Source: Streptosporangium album (lineage in GTDB: Bacteria; Actinomycetota; Actinomycetes; Streptosporangiales; Streptosporangiaceae). Taken from it: DNA of 64,000 nt. The position numbers were made by a program, and so were the translations under genes. Positions 8,999-19,575 of this stretch are shown one piece after another. Position 1 is the first letter of the stretch. Each line of letters opens with the position of its first letter. The notes below the pieces were generated by a model that saw only the letters and a list, made by a program, of their open reading frames with translations, made no database searches and was not told the DNA's origin. The stretch is taken from assembly GCF_014203795.1 (NCBI RefSeq), contig NZ_JACHJU010000001.1, forward strand, positions 1,860,001 through 1,924,000. The letters run 5' to 3'.

Positions 8999-9038
8999 CG
9001 CGCCTGGAGGCGTTCGGCGAGGGACGGGGTGCCCGAGC

Positions 9039-9509
9039 TCAGCAGTGGCCCACGAACGGACTCGTGAAAGCCTGGTGTACGTACGGATCTCCCGGCATGA
9101 CGACCTCACCGGAGGCCGCCACGCACTTGCCGACGCCGTTGACCCTCACCGGCCCGGCGTAGTACTTGAAGGTGCCGCTGTCGCCGTCGAAGGCGATGGC
9201 GTTACACCCGTTCTGCCCCTTGCTGCTCAGCGGGCACGATTGGATGGAGACGCCCATTTTTTTGCTCGTCCCCCACGTTGCCCCGGAGGACTGTACTTCG
9301 GCGCAGTTGTAGGTGCCGTCCCAATAGACGTTGAGCCAGGCCAGCGTGGTGCCGGAATTGTTCTTCACCGCCCGGGACTCGACCCGCGAGCCCGAGCAGC
9401 CCGAGGCGGCGGAGGCCTGGGGGCTCAGCGTCACGGCGGATGCGGATATCAGGCCGAGACTCATGGCGAGGGCGGTCACGGGCCGGGCGATCGTGCGTAT
9501 GGCAAGCAT
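9039..9509 (-). CDS. small secreted protein of unknown function
   Basis: The 156-residue protein begins with a clear Sec signal peptide: a short basic start, a hydrophobic stretch (TALAMSLGLISASAVTL) and a likely cut after QASA near residue 34. The mature part is about 120 residues and Gly/Ser/Asn-rich with five or six Cys (SGCSG, YNCAE, IQSCPL, NGCNA, GKCVA, GHC at the end), which suggests disulfides in an exported beta-rich protein. No family is recognised. It is convergent with cysS, with 40 bp between the stops. Confidence 0.75.
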   Translation of the reverse strand: MLAIRTIARPVTALAMSLGLISASAVTLSPQASAASGCSGSRVESRAVKNNSGTTLAWLNVYWDGTYNCAEVQSSGATWGTSKKMGVSIQSCPLSSKGQNGCNAIAFDGDSGTFKYYAGPVRVNGVGKCVAASGEVVMPGDPYVHQAFTSPFVGHC

Positions 9510-9807
9510 GGGGGAGCCTTCTATGTGATCATCCAGTGTTCGAGATCACCTTAGACGCAGCCGCTCGCGACCACCATGCACAGTGCGGAGCACCCGTCCT
9601 CCACGCGGCCCGCGGTGGGTCGCCGGCCGGTCCGGACGCCCACGACCCGACCTCGACGGTCACGGCGAGCTCCGAACGACTCCGAACGGCGACGCCGCAA
9701 TGGAACCGCCGCCGAATACGACGTCTCCAGCATGGAATGGTCATGTTTCCGCAGGTCGTGGTAGCAGATCGCGTCTAATGTCGGTGGCGGCCGGTAGCGT
9801 CCTGATC

Positions 9808-10284
9808 ATGAGTGAGACTGTCGTTGTCGTACGGCCTGCCACGGTTGCGGACCTTGAAGGAGTCGTGGCCTGCAGTTCCGCGCTGTTCGCCGAGGACGCC
9901 GGAGCCCGCGACCTCACCGTGAACGTCAACTGGCCGACGGAGCGCGGCCTGGCACAGTTCAGGGACGCCCTGAGCGACCCGCACCGCCTGGTGATGGTCG
10001 CCGCGGACGACGGCGAGATCATCGGCCACCTGACCGGCAGGCTGTCCGGGCCCACCCCGATGCGACCGGTCGTGGTGGCGACGCTGGGCAGCATCTACGT
10101 GCGGCCCGCCCATCGGGGGCAGAAGACCGGCGCCGCTCTGGTGGAGGAGTTCAGGGCCTGGGCCCGCCATCACGGGGCGGAGTACGCCGGGGTGACGGCG
10201 TACGCGAGCAACGAGGCCGCGGTGCGTTTCTACGAGCGCAACGGCTTCGCCATTCGGTCGGTGGTCCTGGAGACCGCCCTGTAG
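9808..10284 (+). CDS. GNAT family N-acetyltransferase
   Basis: The 158-residue protein has the GNAT fold: an N-terminal strand (VVVRPATVADLEGVVAC), the acetyl-CoA pyrophosphate loop region (LGSIYVRPAHRGQKTGAALV) and the C-terminal VTAYASNEAAVRFYERNGF motif. It should acetylate a small molecule or protein amine; the substrate is unknown. The frame is open further upstream, but the ATG at 9808 is chosen because the conserved domain begins there and the upstream residues look random. Nothing recognisable lies in 9510-9807. Confidence 0.85.
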   Translation: MSETVVVVRPATVADLEGVVACSSALFAEDAGARDLTVNVNWPTERGLAQFRDALSDPHRLVMVAADDGEIIGHLTGRLSGPTPMRPVVVATLGSIYVRPAHRGQKTGAALVEEFRAWARHHGAEYAGVTAYASNEAAVRFYERNGFAIRSVVLETAL

Positions 10285-10343
10285 CCCCGGGCGGCCGCTA
10301 GGGGAGGACAACGGGCCCCGCCCGCCCTGGCGATCCCATGCCC

Positions 10344-10580
10344 TCAGAGGAGGGCGTGAGGGCTGACGACGATGCCGTCCTCGTCGCTGTAGAGCCATGC
10401 TCCGGGGACGAAGGTGACCTCTCCGAAGGTGACGGGGACGTCGAGGTCACCGGCACCCTCTTTGGCGCTCTTGCGAGGGTTGGACCCGAGAGCCTTGATG
10501 CCCAGGCTCAGCCCGCCGAGGGCGGCGGTGTCGAGGACGTCGCCGTGGGCGTCGACAAGATCGGCGGTTGTGAACTCCAT
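10344..10580 (-). pseudogene. rraA: rraA-like gene with an internal in-frame deletion
   Basis: Only 78 residues are encoded. The first ~19 ([18 protein letters not shown]) match the N-terminus of RraA-type proteins, and from residue ~21 on ([20 protein letters not shown] to the end) they match the C-terminal third. The roughly 75-80 residues expected between, which form much of the fold and active-site cleft, are missing, and the frame is kept. RraA proteins (about 160 residues) bind RNase E or act as aldolase-like enzymes; this remnant can hardly do either. The junction lies near 10517-10530. It could be a deleted relic or an assembly error. Confidence 0.7.
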
Positions 10581-10665
10581 GCGTCGCATTCTGGCCGAGC
10601 GGAAGCGGTGTTTCCTCTCCGAGGTGCTGCCAAACTTGTTCGAGCATGTCGCATAGGAGGTCTTT

Positions 10666-13230
10666 GTGAGGTTCCGGCCGTATGCCTGGATGCCCAGGCC
10701 GCTCAAGTGGCTCGCACGAGTGTTCACCGTCCTCGTGGTGCTCGCGGTGGTCCTCGCCGGGGTCGGCGTGTGGACCGTACGCGCCTCCTTCCCGCAGCTC
10801 TCGGGCGAGCTCAAAGTGGACGGCCTGACAGGAAAAGTCACCGTATACCGCGATAAGACGGGTATTCCACACATCTATGCGGACTCCGCCGGCGACCTGT
10901 TCCTCGCCCAGGGCTACGTGCACGCACAGGACCGGTTCTTCGAGATGGACTTCCGCCGTCACGTGACGGCCGGGCGGCTGTCGGAGATGTTCGGTTCGGC
11001 GACGCTCACCGAGGACAAGGTCATCCGGACCATGGGGTGGCGCAAGGTGGCCGAGGCGGAGCTGCCGCTGCTCAGCGAGCAGACCCGGCGCTACATGGAC
11101 GCCTACGCCAAGGGCGTGAACTCCTGGATGGACCAGCACAAGGGCTTCACGGCCAAGAGCCTGGAGTACGCGGTCCTCAAGCTCACCAACTTCGGCTACA
11201 CCCCCGAGGCGTGGACCCCGGTGGACTCGCTCGCCTGGCTCAAGGCCATGGCCTGGGACCTGCGCTCCAACATGTCGGACGAGATCGGCCGGGCGCTCGC
11301 GGCGAGCAGACTGCCCCGCGAGCGGGTCGAGCAGCTCTGGCCCGGCTATCCCTTCGACACCCACCAGCCGATCGTCACCAAGGGCTCGGTCACCGGCAAC
11401 CGGTTCGACCAGGACACCGAACCGGGCGGCGACACCGGGCCGGGCACCGGCACCAGGCGGCCGGACACGGCCGCGCTGACCCGGGCGTCCGAGGCCATGC
11501 GGGCGGTGCCGAGCCTGATGGGCGACCCCAAGGGGGGCAACGGCATCGGCTCGAACTCCTGGGTGGTCGGCGGCAAGCACACCACGTCGGGCAAGCCGCT
11601 GCTCTCCAACGACCCGCACCTGTCGGCCGGCATGCCCTCGGTCTGGTACCAGGCAGGGCTGCACTGCCGTACCAAGAGCGCCCAGTGCCCGTTCGACGTC
11701 ACCGGGTTCACCTTCTCCGGCGTGCCCGGCGTGATCATCGGTCACAACGACGCGATCGCCTGGGGCTTCACCAACCTCGGCCCCGACGTCGCGGACCTGT
11801 ATCTGGAGCGGGTGAAGGACGACTCCTACTCCTTCATGGGCGGCTGGAAGCCGCTCACCGTCAGGACCGAGACGATCAAGGTGGCCGGCGGTGACCCGGT
11901 CAGCCTCAAGGTCCGGGAGACCATGCACGGTCCGATCCTCTCCGATGTCATGAAGGACGCGAAGGACACGCTGCCCGGTACGGCCACGGCCTTCCAGGAG
12001 CAGGCCGACGCGGTCGCGCTGAAGTGGACGGCGCTGGAGCCCGGCAGGACCGCCGACGCGATCTTCGCGCTCGACGCCGCGCAGGACTGGCAGCAGTTCC
12101 GGCTGGCGGCGAGCAAGTTCGACGTGCCCGCGCAGAACCTGATCTACGCCGACACCAGGGGCAACATCGGCTACCAGGCGCCGGGCCGGATCCCGGTGCG
12201 GGCCCGGGGCGACGGCACCTGGCCGGTGCCCGGCTGGACCGGGGAGTACTCCTGGAAGTCCATCATCCCCTTCGACGAGCTGCCCAGCGTCTACAACCCG
12301 CCAGAGGGCTACATCGTGACCGCCAACAACGCGGTCATCGACCCCGAGCGCTACCCGCACATGCTCACCAAGGACTGGGCGTACGGCTACCGCTCCCAGC
12401 GCATCCTGGGGCGTGTCCAGAGCGCGCTGAAGGACGGCAAGGTGAACGCCGCGGCGATGAGCGAGATCCAGCAGGACACCCAGAACGGCTTCGCCCGTTA
12501 CCTGGTGCCCAAGTTGATGGACCTGAACGTGGCCGGGCCCGCCCGGGACGCCCGTGAGCTGCTGCGCGGCTGGGACTACTCGCAGGGGGCGGGGTCGAGC
12601 CCCGCGACGTACTTCAACGCCGTCTGGCGGCACCTGCTCATCGAGACCTTCAACGACGACCTGCCGGAGGGCGCCTGGCCGACCGGTGGCGACCGCTGGT
12701 TCGAGGTGGTCCGCATCATGCTCGACAGCGCCGACGACCCGTTCTGGGACGACGCGCAGACCCAGGCGAAGGAGACCCGTGACGACATGCTCAGGCGGGC
12801 CATGGCCCTGGCCTACGACGAGCTGAGCACCCGCCTCGGCACCGACCCCAAGTCCTGGCACTGGGGGGACCTGCACTCGCTGACGCTCACCAACCAGACC
12901 TTCGGCACCTCCGGGATCGCCCCGATCGAGCGGCTGTTCAACCGCGGCCCGTTCCCGGTGAGCGGCAGCGACGACGCGGTCAACGCCGCGGGCTGGGACG
13001 TCCAGAAGGACTACACGGTGGGCTGGCTGCCGTCGATGCGGATGGTCGTCGACCTGGCGGACCTGGACAGATCCCAGTGGATCAACCTGACCGGCGCGTC
13101 GGGGCACGCCTTCCACGACAACTACGCCGACCAGGCCCCGCTCTGGGTGGACGGCAGGACCACTCCCATGCTCGCCCGGGAGGAGTCGGTCAAGAAGGCG
13201 GCCAGGAACACCCTGACCCTCACGCCCTGA
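10666..13230 (+). CDS. penicillin acylase family (S45) N-terminal nucleophile hydrolase
   Basis: The 854-residue enzyme is of the penicillin G acylase / acyl-homoserine lactone acylase family, which hydrolyses amide bonds and is self-cleaved into two chains. A membrane anchor or signal lies at about 15-40. The alpha chain carries [12 protein letters not shown] and the [16 protein letters not shown] motif ([15 protein letters not shown]). After a low-complexity spacer ([11 protein letters not shown]) the beta chain would start at Ser296 in GSNSWVVGG. Later motifs VTANNAVID and YRSQRI are intact and the length is normal. The GTG start is supported by AGGAGG 7-8 bp upstream. Substrate unknown; likely outside the membrane. 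Its 3' end overlaps the opposing gene by 11 bp. Confidence 0.92.
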   Translation: MRFRPYAWMPRPLKWLARVFTVLVVLAVVLAGVGVWTVRASFPQLSGELKVDGLTGKVTVYRDKTGIPHIYADSAGDLFLAQGYVHAQDRFFEMDFRRHVTAGRLSEMFGSATLTEDKVIRTMGWRKVAEAELPLLSEQTRRYMDAYAKGVNSWMDQHKGFTAKSLEYAVLKLTNFGYTPEAWTPVDSLAWLKAMAWDLRSNMSDEIGRALAASRLPRERVEQLWPGYPFDTHQPIVTKGSVTGNRFDQDTEPGGDTGPGTGTRRPDTAALTRASEAMRAVPSLMGDPKGGNGIGSNSWVVGGKHTTSGKPLLSNDPHLSAGMPSVWYQAGLHCRTKSAQCPFDVTGFTFSGVPGVIIGHNDAIAWGFTNLGPDVADLYLERVKDDSYSFMGGWKPLTVRTETIKVAGGDPVSLKVRETMHGPILSDVMKDAKDTLPGTATAFQEQADAVALKWTALEPGRTADAIFALDAAQDWQQFRLAASKFDVPAQNLIYADTRGNIGYQAPGRIPVRARGDGTWPVPGWTGEYSWKSIIPFDELPSVYNPPEGYIVTANNAVIDPERYPHMLTKDWAYGYRSQRILGRVQSALKDGKVNAAAMSEIQQDTQNGFARYLVPKLMDLNVAGPARDARELLRGWDYSQGAGSSPATYFNAVWRHLLIETFNDDLPEGAWPTGGDRWFEVVRIMLDSADDPFWDDAQTQAKETRDDMLRRAMALAYDELSTRLGTDPKSWHWGDLHSLTLTNQTFGTSGIAPIERLFNRGPFPVSGSDDAVNAAGWDVQKDYTVGWLPSMRMVVDLADLDRSQWINLTGASGHAFHDNYADQAPLWVDGRTTPMLAREESVKKAARNTLTLTP

Positions 13231-14191
13231 GGACGCGGGACTCGCCGACGGCGAGATCCCACAGGTCCGCGCGGTCCCGGCCGGCTCCCGTCCAGGCCGC
13301 GCGGGCCTGTTCCACCGGCGCGAGCAGCCGCTCGCCCGACAGCACGAACGTGCCCCAGTGCATGGTCGCCATCCGCCGGGCCCCGACGTCGCCGCAGGCC
13401 CGTACGGCCTCCTCCGGATCGACGTGCGAGACCTTCGTGAACCAGCGGGGATCGAACCCCCCGACCGGCATCAGCGCCAGGTCGATGCCGCCCGGATAGC
13501 GCGCCCCGATCTGGGCGAAGCGCTCGCCGTACCCGCTGTCCCCGGCGAAGTAGATCGTCTGCTCGGTGTCCCTGATCACCCAGCCGCCCCAAAGGGACCT
13601 GCAGGTGTCCCAGGCCGAGCGGCGGCTCCAGTGATGGGCGGGTACGAAGTCGAAATCGACCTCGCCGATCCCGGCGCTCTCCCACCAGTCGAGCTCGGTG
13701 ACGTCGCGGAACCGCCTGCGGGTGAACCAGGGCTTCAGCCCGGCGGGGACGAAGATCGGGGTCGTCCTGGGCAGTCGCCGTATCGTCGGCGCGTCCAGGT
13801 GGTCGTAGTGGTTGTGGCTGATCACCACGGCGTCCACCCGGGGCAGGTCCGTCCACGCGACGCCGGGTGGGGTGAGCCGCTGCCGGACGCCCGGGATCCT
13901 TCTCGCCCAGACCGGGTCGGTGAGGATCGTCAGCCCGCCGACCTGCAGGACATAGGTCGCGTGGCCCACCCAGGTGACGACCGCCTCGGTCCCGGCGGGG
14001 AGGGGCAGCCCGTCCCGATGGACCGGGATCCGGTCGGCGTCCCCGATGTCGGGCCGGAACCCACCGTGCCATGCCACCGACACGAGTTCATGGAACATGG
14101 GGAGCGGGGAGGTCAGCCGATCTCTGAAATCGCGTGGCCAGGTCCGCTCGGGCACGCGTGGCGGTGTCGTGGGCCGGACTGTCTGCGCCAT
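13220..14191 (-). CDS. MBL-fold metallo-hydrolase, NAPE-PLD/UlaG-like
   Basis: The 323-residue protein has the metallo-beta-lactamase fold: TWVGHATYVLQVGGLTILTD at the first strands, the zinc motif HNHYDH, PAHHWSRR, and YFAGDSGYGE with a metal-bridging Asp. The arrangement and the WGG-D and MHWGTFVLSGE segments are those of the N-acylphosphatidylethanolamine phospholipase D-like group. It probably cleaves a phosphodiester or lactone; the true substrate is unknown. It converges with the penicillin acylase gene and overlaps its last 11 bp. Confidence 0.9.
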   Translation of the reverse strand: MAQTVRPTTPPRVPERTWPRDFRDRLTSPLPMFHELVSVAWHGGFRPDIGDADRIPVHRDGLPLPAGTEAVVTWVGHATYVLQVGGLTILTDPVWARRIPGVRQRLTPPGVAWTDLPRVDAVVISHNHYDHLDAPTIRRLPRTTPIFVPAGLKPWFTRRRFRDVTELDWWESAGIGEVDFDFVPAHHWSRRSAWDTCRSLWGGWVIRDTEQTIYFAGDSGYGERFAQIGARYPGGIDLALMPVGGFDPRWFTKVSHVDPEEAVRACGDVGARRMATMHWGTFVLSGERLLAPVEQARAAWTGAGRDRADLWDLAVGESRVLRA

Positions 14192-14263
14192 GAACGGTCC
14201 CCCTTCGGTAATGATCCGCTCTTCCCTGGAGGTCGCTCTTTAAGCGGATTCATTCCTTCGGTG

Positions 14264-14494
14264 TCACTCTGCGGAACCTGTGGTGTCCTTCCGGTGCCAC
14301 CAGGGCGATTTATAGGGATAATTCCCGTCTTCCAGGTCCGCCAGTCGTTCGAAGACATTCCATGAGGCCTGATGGCCGCAGATCAGGATGGAGACGACCA
14401 CCGCGACGACGTACAGCGGGAGCATCGGCAGGCCCAGCGGCGTCGACAGGTTCACGTAGTTGAGCGTCCGCCGTACTCGATGCAAGCGCCGCAT
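14264..14494 (-). CDS. small membrane protein, hypothetical
   Basis: The 76-residue product has one strong transmembrane stretch (LPMLPLYVVAVVVSILICG, about 22-40) after a basic N-terminus (RRLHRVRRT) and a charged tail (YKSPWWHRKD). The topology suggests a small inner-membrane protein. The frame stays open upstream to 14617, but those residues look random, so the ATG at 14494 is preferred. No family is recognised. Region 14495-14692 holds nothing else I can support. Confidence 0.45.
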   Translation of the reverse strand: MRRLHRVRRTLNYVNLSTPLGLPMLPLYVVAVVVSILICGHQASWNVFERLADLEDGNYPYKSPWWHRKDTTGSAE

Positions 14495-14692
14495 ACCCGG
14501 ATTGTGCACCACCGGGCGGGCCAGGGTAGTGGGCGGCGTTGGCGCGATCGCCAATGTATTCGCGGATTTATCGAATACCCATGCGAATAACCATAGGTCA
14601 GATGGCACAATACTCAAGCCATACAGACGCCGGAGCGGGCATGGCTCGGCGAGGTGTCAACGCGGCGATCGACATTCTCGCCGCCGGACGGG

Positions 14693-15157
14693 CTAGGAGG
14701 GCGGCGACGAGGACGGGCCCGGCTGGGCCGGGTGGGAGCCGTACGGGCGCTGTGCGAGCAGCCATGCCCCGCCGCCGGAGGGGGAGAACAGGACGCCCAC
14801 CAGGATGGCGGCCAGGCCACCGTAGAGGTAGACGTAGCCCGACAGGTCGTTGGCGATGACCACGTCACCCTCCGCACGACCGCCCAGCCAGATCATCGTG
14901 ATCGCCAGCCAGCCCAGTCCGGGGACCAGGGCGGGCAGCTTGCCTCCCATCCCCCGCCCGGCGCCGTAACAGACCGCGGCCAGCAGGACGACCCAGCCGA
15001 CGGCCGAGATCGGGACGGACCCGAGATACCACGCGTGCTGGAACCCCCCGAGCACCCCGGCGATCAGGCCGAACAGAAAAAGCACGACATACGCCGCAGC
15101 GGTAACCGCCGCCACCGAGGGCTTCTCTGCCACTGGGGCCTGCTCCGTCACAACCAT
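14693..15157 (-). CDS. DUF6113-like integral membrane protein
   Basis: The 154-residue protein has four predicted membrane segments (AAAYVVLFLFGLIAGVLGG, ISAVGWVVLLAAVCYGAG, ALVPGLGWLAITMIWLGG, YVYLYGGLAAILVGVLF) and short charged ends. This layout and its place directly after mshB match a conserved actinobacterial membrane protein (DUF6113 type). It begins 5 bp after the mshB stop, so the two genes probably form an operon. Function unknown. Confidence 0.75.
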   Translation of the reverse strand: MVVTEQAPVAEKPSVAAVTAAAYVVLFLFGLIAGVLGGFQHAWYLGSVPISAVGWVVLLAAVCYGAGRGMGGKLPALVPGLGWLAITMIWLGGRAEGDVVIANDLSGYVYLYGGLAAILVGVLFSPSGGGAWLLAQRPYGSHPAQPGPSSSPPS

Positions 15158-15162
15158 CGAGG

Positions 15163-16068
15163 TTAGTGGATCCCGGCGAAGAGGTCGGCTTCACGCTTGT
15201 ACGGCTCGCCGAGCCCCCCGGCCTCGGCCGGCGCCCCGGGTCCCGCGGGCCCGGGCATCCCGGAGTCCAGGATGAAGTGCTCCACCGCGAGCACCTCCTG
15301 GCCGATGTCGTTGGACAGGGCGAACCAGGGCGGGTCCACGCTGATCTGGGTGGCGTGCGCCCGCATCGCGTCGATCTTCCGGTCGAGGTGGGCCCGGCCG
15401 TCGATCTCGGTGGTGATGTCCTCGTCGGCGCAGCCGAAGGGCACGTCCTCGGTGTCCTCGGCGAGGAACCGCACGCCGGCCTCACCGATCGCCTCGGCCG
15501 TCCGGCGCATCGTGGACCTGGCCGTCGCGGTGAGGTAGAACTTGGCGACCTGCCACGGCTCCCCCTCCCCGAACACCGGGTCGGCGGCCAGCTCGAAGGC
15601 CCGCCGGGAGACGCGATGGGCCTGGATGTGGTCGGGGTGGCCGTAGAAACCGTTCTCGTCGTAGGTGACGAGGACCTGGGGACGCACCTCGCGGATCACC
15701 TTGACCAGCTCGCCGGCCGCCTCGTCCAGGTCGGCCTGCCAGAAGGCGTTGCCGCGGTGGTTGGAGACGACGCCCATCATGCCGGAGTCGCGCCAGCGGC
15801 CCGGACCGCCGAGGAAGCGGTGGTCGGTGACGCCGAGAGCCGCGCAGGCCGCGGCCAGCTCGCCGATGCGATGCCCGCCCAGGGTGTCGTCGCGGTCGGC
15901 GGCCAGATGGGCCAGCTCCGGCGGGATGACCTCGCCCTCCTCGCCGAGCGTGCAGGTCACCAGCGTGACGTGGGCGCCCTCCGCGGCGTATTTGGCCATG
16001 GTCGCCCCGCTACCGATCGTCTCGTCGTCGGGGTGGGCGTGCACGAGCAGCAGGCGACGGTCAGTCAT
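15163..16068 (-). CDS. mshB: GlcNAc-Ins deacetylase of mycothiol synthesis
   Basis: The 301-residue zinc enzyme removes acetate from 1-D-myo-inosityl-2-acetamido-2-deoxy-alpha-D-glucopyranoside, the second step toward mycothiol, the actinobacterial low-molecular-weight thiol. Seen: the LmbE/PIG-L signature [12 protein letters not shown] near residues 11-22, and [10 protein letters not shown] with the third zinc ligand near 144-153. The length is normal. The frame is open upstream to 16143, but the ATG at 16068 starts just before the conserved [11 protein letters not shown] strand and is the likely start. Its presence supports an actinobacterial source. Confidence 0.93.
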   Translation of the reverse strand: MTDRRLLLVHAHPDDETIGSGATMAKYAAEGAHVTLVTCTLGEEGEVIPPELAHLAADRDDTLGGHRIGELAAACAALGVTDHRFLGGPGRWRDSGMMGVVSNHRGNAFWQADLDEAAGELVKVIREVRPQVLVTYDENGFYGHPDHIQAHRVSRRAFELAADPVFGEGEPWQVAKFYLTATARSTMRRTAEAIGEAGVRFLAEDTEDVPFGCADEDITTEIDGRAHLDRKIDAMRAHATQISVDPPWFALSNDIGQEVLAVEHFILDSGMPGPAGPGAPAEAGGLGEPYKREADLFAGIH

Positions 16069-16232
16069 GTTTCGAGGGTATCCGGGCCCCTGAGCCGAAG
16101 GCGATGAGGAAGGTATCGGACCCCTGGGTCCGGCTCTGGGCATTCCCGGAGGCCGGGCACGTGCCGGGCGCCCCCGTTTCTCCTGCCCGAGCCGTCGGCC
16201 GGGGCCGCGGGGCGCGGCGGGGAACTGGCAAG

Positions 16233-18314
16233 ATGGCTGACATGAGTGAGAGTTTCCCTCGTCTGCACGCCAGGACCCGCCGTTTCACCCTCGGGGTGCC
16301 GCGCGGCTTCACCATCGCGCCGGGCGGCGATCGCGTCGTCTTCCTGCGGACGAAGGGCGGTTCCGACCCGGTCACCTGCCTGTGGGAGTACGACGTCGCC
16401 GGCGGCAGGGAGCGGCTGATCGCCGACCCGCGCGCGCTGGCCGTGGACGAGGACGACCTGCCGCCCGAGGAGCGGGCACGCCGTGAGCGCAGCCGGGAGC
16501 AGGCGGGCGGCATCGTCGGCTACAGCACCGACTCCGCGGTGACCACGGCGGCCTTCGCGCTCTCCGGCGGTCTCTACCTCGCCGATCTGAAGACCCGGAG
16601 CGTGCGGAAGCTGAAGACGGCCGGTCCGGTGATCGACCCGCGGATCTCCCCGACCGGTGAACACGTCGGCTACGTGACCGGCGGCGCGCTCCACGTCCAC
16701 GATCTCGAGGACGAGGTCGACCATGTGCTGGCCCGCCCCGAGTCGCCCGAGGTCACGTACGGCCTGGCCGAGTTCATCGCCGCCGAGGAGATGGACCGCA
16801 TGCGGGGCTACTGGTGGTCTCCGTCCGGTGACGCGGTGCTGGCCGAGCGGGCCGACGTGTCGCCGGTCGGCAGGTGGCACATCGCCGACCCGGCCAACCC
16901 CTCCCGGCCCGCCGTCGAGCAGCGCTACCCCGCCGCGGGCACCGCGAACGCCGGGGTCGAGCTCTTCATCCTGGCCCTGGACGGCTCCCGCGTCCCCGTC
17001 CCCTTTCAGGACGAATACCTGGTCACCGCCTCCTGGGACGCCCACGCCCTGCTGATCGTCACCATGGCGCGCGACCAGCGGACCATGCGCCTGCTGCGGG
17101 TCGACCCCGCCACGGGGAGCTCCACGCTCGTCCGCGAGGACACCGACCCCGCCTGGGTGGACATCGTCACCGGCGTGCCCGGCCACCTGTCCGACGGCAC
17201 CCTGGTCTGGGCCGCGAGCCTCGACGGGGGACACCGCCTGATCATCGGCGACGAGCCCGTCACGCCGGCCACGCTCCAGGTCCGGCAGATCCTCGACATC
17301 GACGGCGACGCGGTGCTCTTCCGGGCCAGCGGCGAGCCCACCGAGATCGCCCTGTGGGCCTACAAGGACGGCCGGATCACCCTGGTCAGCCCGGCCGAGA
17401 GCGGCGTCTACAGCGGCCACACGGCAGGCGGAACACTGGTGGTCACCGGCCAGACCCTCGGCGACGAGGGGTCGGTGACCCGCGTGATCCATCACGGCAA
17501 GGCGCGCGGCCACATCGCCTCCCACGCCGAGCGGCACGGTCTGGACCTGCGGGTCTCACTGATCCGCGCGGGCGGGCGCGACCTGTCCACCGCCGTGCTG
17601 TTCCCGTCGGGCCACGTGCCCGGCTCGGTGCGGCTGCCGGTCCTCATGGACCCCTACGGCGGACCGCACGCCCAGCGCGTGCTGGCCGCCTCCGGCGCCT
17701 ACCTGACCAGCCAGTGGTTCGCCGATCAGGGCTTCGCGGTGATCGTGGCCGACGGCCGCGGCACCCCGGGCCGCGGACCGGAGTTCGAGCGGGCCGTCCT
17801 GCACGACCTGGCCAGCCCGCCCCTGGAGGATCAGGTGGACGCCCTGCAGGGTGCCGCCGCGCAGTTCCCCGACGACCTGGACCTCTCCCGGGTCGGCATC
17901 CGCGGCTGGTCCTTCGGCGGGTTCCTGGCCGCCCTGGCCGTGCTCCGCCGCCCGGACGTCTTCCACGCGGCGATCGCCGGAGCGCCGGTGACCGACTGGC
18001 GCCTCTACGACACCTGCTACACCGAGCGCTATCTCGGCCTGCCCGGCGACGGGCACTATGACTCCTCGTCCCTGTTCGCCGACGCCGAGAAGCTGGACCG
18101 CCCGCTGCTGCTGATCCACGGCCTGGCCGACGACAACGTGGTGGCCGCCCACACCCTCCGCCTGTCCTCGGCCCTGCTGGCCGCCGGCCGGCCGCACAAC
18201 GTCCTGCCGCTGTCCGGCGTCACCCACATGACCCCGCAGGAGGTCGTGGCCGAGAACCTGCTCCTGCTCCAGGTCGACTTCCTCAAGAAGTCGCTGGGAG
18301 CGTCCTCGATCTGA
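16233..18314 (+). CDS. S9 family (dipeptidyl peptidase IV-like) serine peptidase
   Basis: About 693 residues. A beta-propeller of the DPP IV type (about 20-430: [45 protein letters not shown]) is followed by an alpha/beta hydrolase domain with the nucleophile in GWSFGGF (Ser near 559), Asp in HGLADDNV (near 630) and His in GVTHMT (near 662). EEMDRMRG corresponds to the Glu pair that holds the free N-terminus in DPP IV. It should release dipeptides or short peptides from N-termini. No signal peptide is seen, so it is probably cytoplasmic. ATG at 16233 or 16242 are both possible starts. It precedes the damaged gamma-glutamyltransferase by about 30 bp. Confidence 0.9.
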   Translation: MADMSESFPRLHARTRRFTLGVPRGFTIAPGGDRVVFLRTKGGSDPVTCLWEYDVAGGRERLIADPRALAVDEDDLPPEERARRERSREQAGGIVGYSTDSAVTTAAFALSGGLYLADLKTRSVRKLKTAGPVIDPRISPTGEHVGYVTGGALHVHDLEDEVDHVLARPESPEVTYGLAEFIAAEEMDRMRGYWWSPSGDAVLAERADVSPVGRWHIADPANPSRPAVEQRYPAAGTANAGVELFILALDGSRVPVPFQDEYLVTASWDAHALLIVTMARDQRTMRLLRVDPATGSSTLVREDTDPAWVDIVTGVPGHLSDGTLVWAASLDGGHRLIIGDEPVTPATLQVRQILDIDGDAVLFRASGEPTEIALWAYKDGRITLVSPAESGVYSGHTAGGTLVVTGQTLGDEGSVTRVIHHGKARGHIASHAERHGLDLRVSLIRAGGRDLSTAVLFPSGHVPGSVRLPVLMDPYGGPHAQRVLAASGAYLTSQWFADQGFAVIVADGRGTPGRGPEFERAVLHDLASPPLEDQVDALQGAAAQFPDDLDLSRVGIRGWSFGGFLAALAVLRRPDVFHAAIAGAPVTDWRLYDTCYTERYLGLPGDGHYDSSSLFADAEKLDRPLLLIHGLADDNVVAAHTLRLSSALLAAGRPHNVLPLSGVTHMTPQEVVAENLLLLQVDFLKKSLGASSI

Positions 18315-18343
18315 CCTCGATCAACGAAGTGAGAGGATCCGAC

Positions 18344-19516
18344 GTGTTCACGACCAGACCCGAGCTGACAGGTGATTTCGGGATGGTGGCCAGCACCCAC
18401 TGGCTCGCGTCGGCCACCGGGATGAGCGTGCTGGAACGCGGCGGCAACGCCTTCGACGCGGCGGTGGCCGCCGGTTTCGTCCTGCAGGTGGCCGAGCCGC
18501 ATCTCAACGGGCCCGGCGGTGAGGTGCCGATCCTGCTGTGGAGCGAGGCGGAGCAGAAGGTCTCGGTGGTCTCCGGTCAGGGAGTGGCGCCGGCCGCGGC
18601 CACGATCGACCACTTCACCGGCCTCGGACTGGACCTTGTCCCGGGCACCGGGTTGCTTCCCGCGACGGTGCCCGGCGCGTTCGGTGGCTGGATGCTCATG
18701 CTCGAACGCTGGGGCACCTGGCCGCTGGCCGATGTCCTGGAGGCGGCCATCGGATACGCGGAGCGGGGAATCCCGGTCCTGGACCGCATCGCCGGCACGA
18801 TCGGAGCCGTGGCGGAGATGTTCACCCGGGACTGGCCCACCTCCGCCGAGACCTGGCTGCCGGACGGCCGCGTTCCCGAGGCCGGATCCCGGCTGGCCAA
18901 CCCCGTGCTGGCCGCCACCTACCGGCGGCTGGTCGCCGAGGCCGAGGCGGCCTCCGACACTCGGGAGGGCCAGATCGCCGCCGCCCGAGACATCTGGTAC
19001 CGCGGCTTCGTCGCCGAGACGATCGTGAAGTTCTGCGCCGGCACCGCCTGGCGCGACACCTCGGGCGAGGTCCACGGTGGCCTGCTCTCCGCCGAGGACC
19101 TCGCGGGCTGGGAGGCCACCGTCGAGGACCCCCTGACCTTCGACTACCACGGGTACACCGTGTGCAAGACCGGGCCGTGGGGGCAGGGGCCCGCCTTCCT
19201 GCAGCAGCTCGCGCTGCTGTCCGGGTTCGACCTGTCCGGCATGGGATATCTCAGCGCCGACTACCTCCACACGGTCATCGAGTGCGCGAAACTCGCGTTC
19301 GCCGACCGCGAGGCCCAGCCCGGCGTGATGCTGATCGAGGACCGGGCGGACCCCGCCGTCGTCGAGGAGCTGCGACGGCGGGGGCACCAGGTGGAGGTCC
19401 AGGACTCCTGGTCGCTCGGCCGCCTCAGCGCGGTCGCCAGGGATCCCGGATCTCCCGGCTTCCTGCGCGCGGCGGCCAACCCGCGAGGGGCCCAGGGCTA
19501 CGCGGCAGGCCGGTAA
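18344..19516 (+). pseudogene. ggt: gamma-glutamyltransferase lacking its catalytic small-subunit core
   Basis: 390 residues against the usual 550-600. The N-terminal large-subunit part is intact (MVASTHWLASATGMSVLERG, PHLNGPGGE, GTGLLPATVPGAFGGWM, WRDTSGEVHGG), and the last ~70 residues (LIEDRADPAVVEELRRRGHQ, AANPRGAQGYAAGR) match the true family C-terminus. Between FADREA and QPGVMLIEDR (near 19312-19320) about 200 residues are missing in frame. The lost part includes the processing site and the catalytic Thr that becomes the N-terminus of the small subunit. The product cannot transfer gamma-glutamyl groups. GTG at 18344 has GAGAGG upstream and is preferred over the GTG at 18329. Confidence 0.78.
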
Positions 19517-19556
19517 CCGGCAGCGAGGGGCCCAGGGCTACGCGGGCCGTAACCGG
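19483..19556. repeat. about 40-bp tandem duplication over the ggt stop
   Basis: GCGAGGGGCCCAGGGCTACG begins at 19483 and again at 19523. The two copies continue alike through GTAACCGG with small differences. The first copy codes the last ggt residues, and the second lies after the stop. It looks like a local replication slip at the end of an already damaged gene. Confidence 0.85.
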
Positions 19557-19573
19557 TGGCCCGAGGGCCCCTC
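19525..19573. terminator. possible bidirectional terminator between ggt and the ABC genes
   Basis: GAGGGGCCC (19525-19533) and GGGCCCCTC (19565-19573) are exact inverted copies with a 31-base loop, between two genes that end toward each other. The long loop and the lack of a U tract make it only a moderate candidate. One arm lies in the duplicated copy. Confidence 0.45.
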
Positions 19574-19575
19574 TT

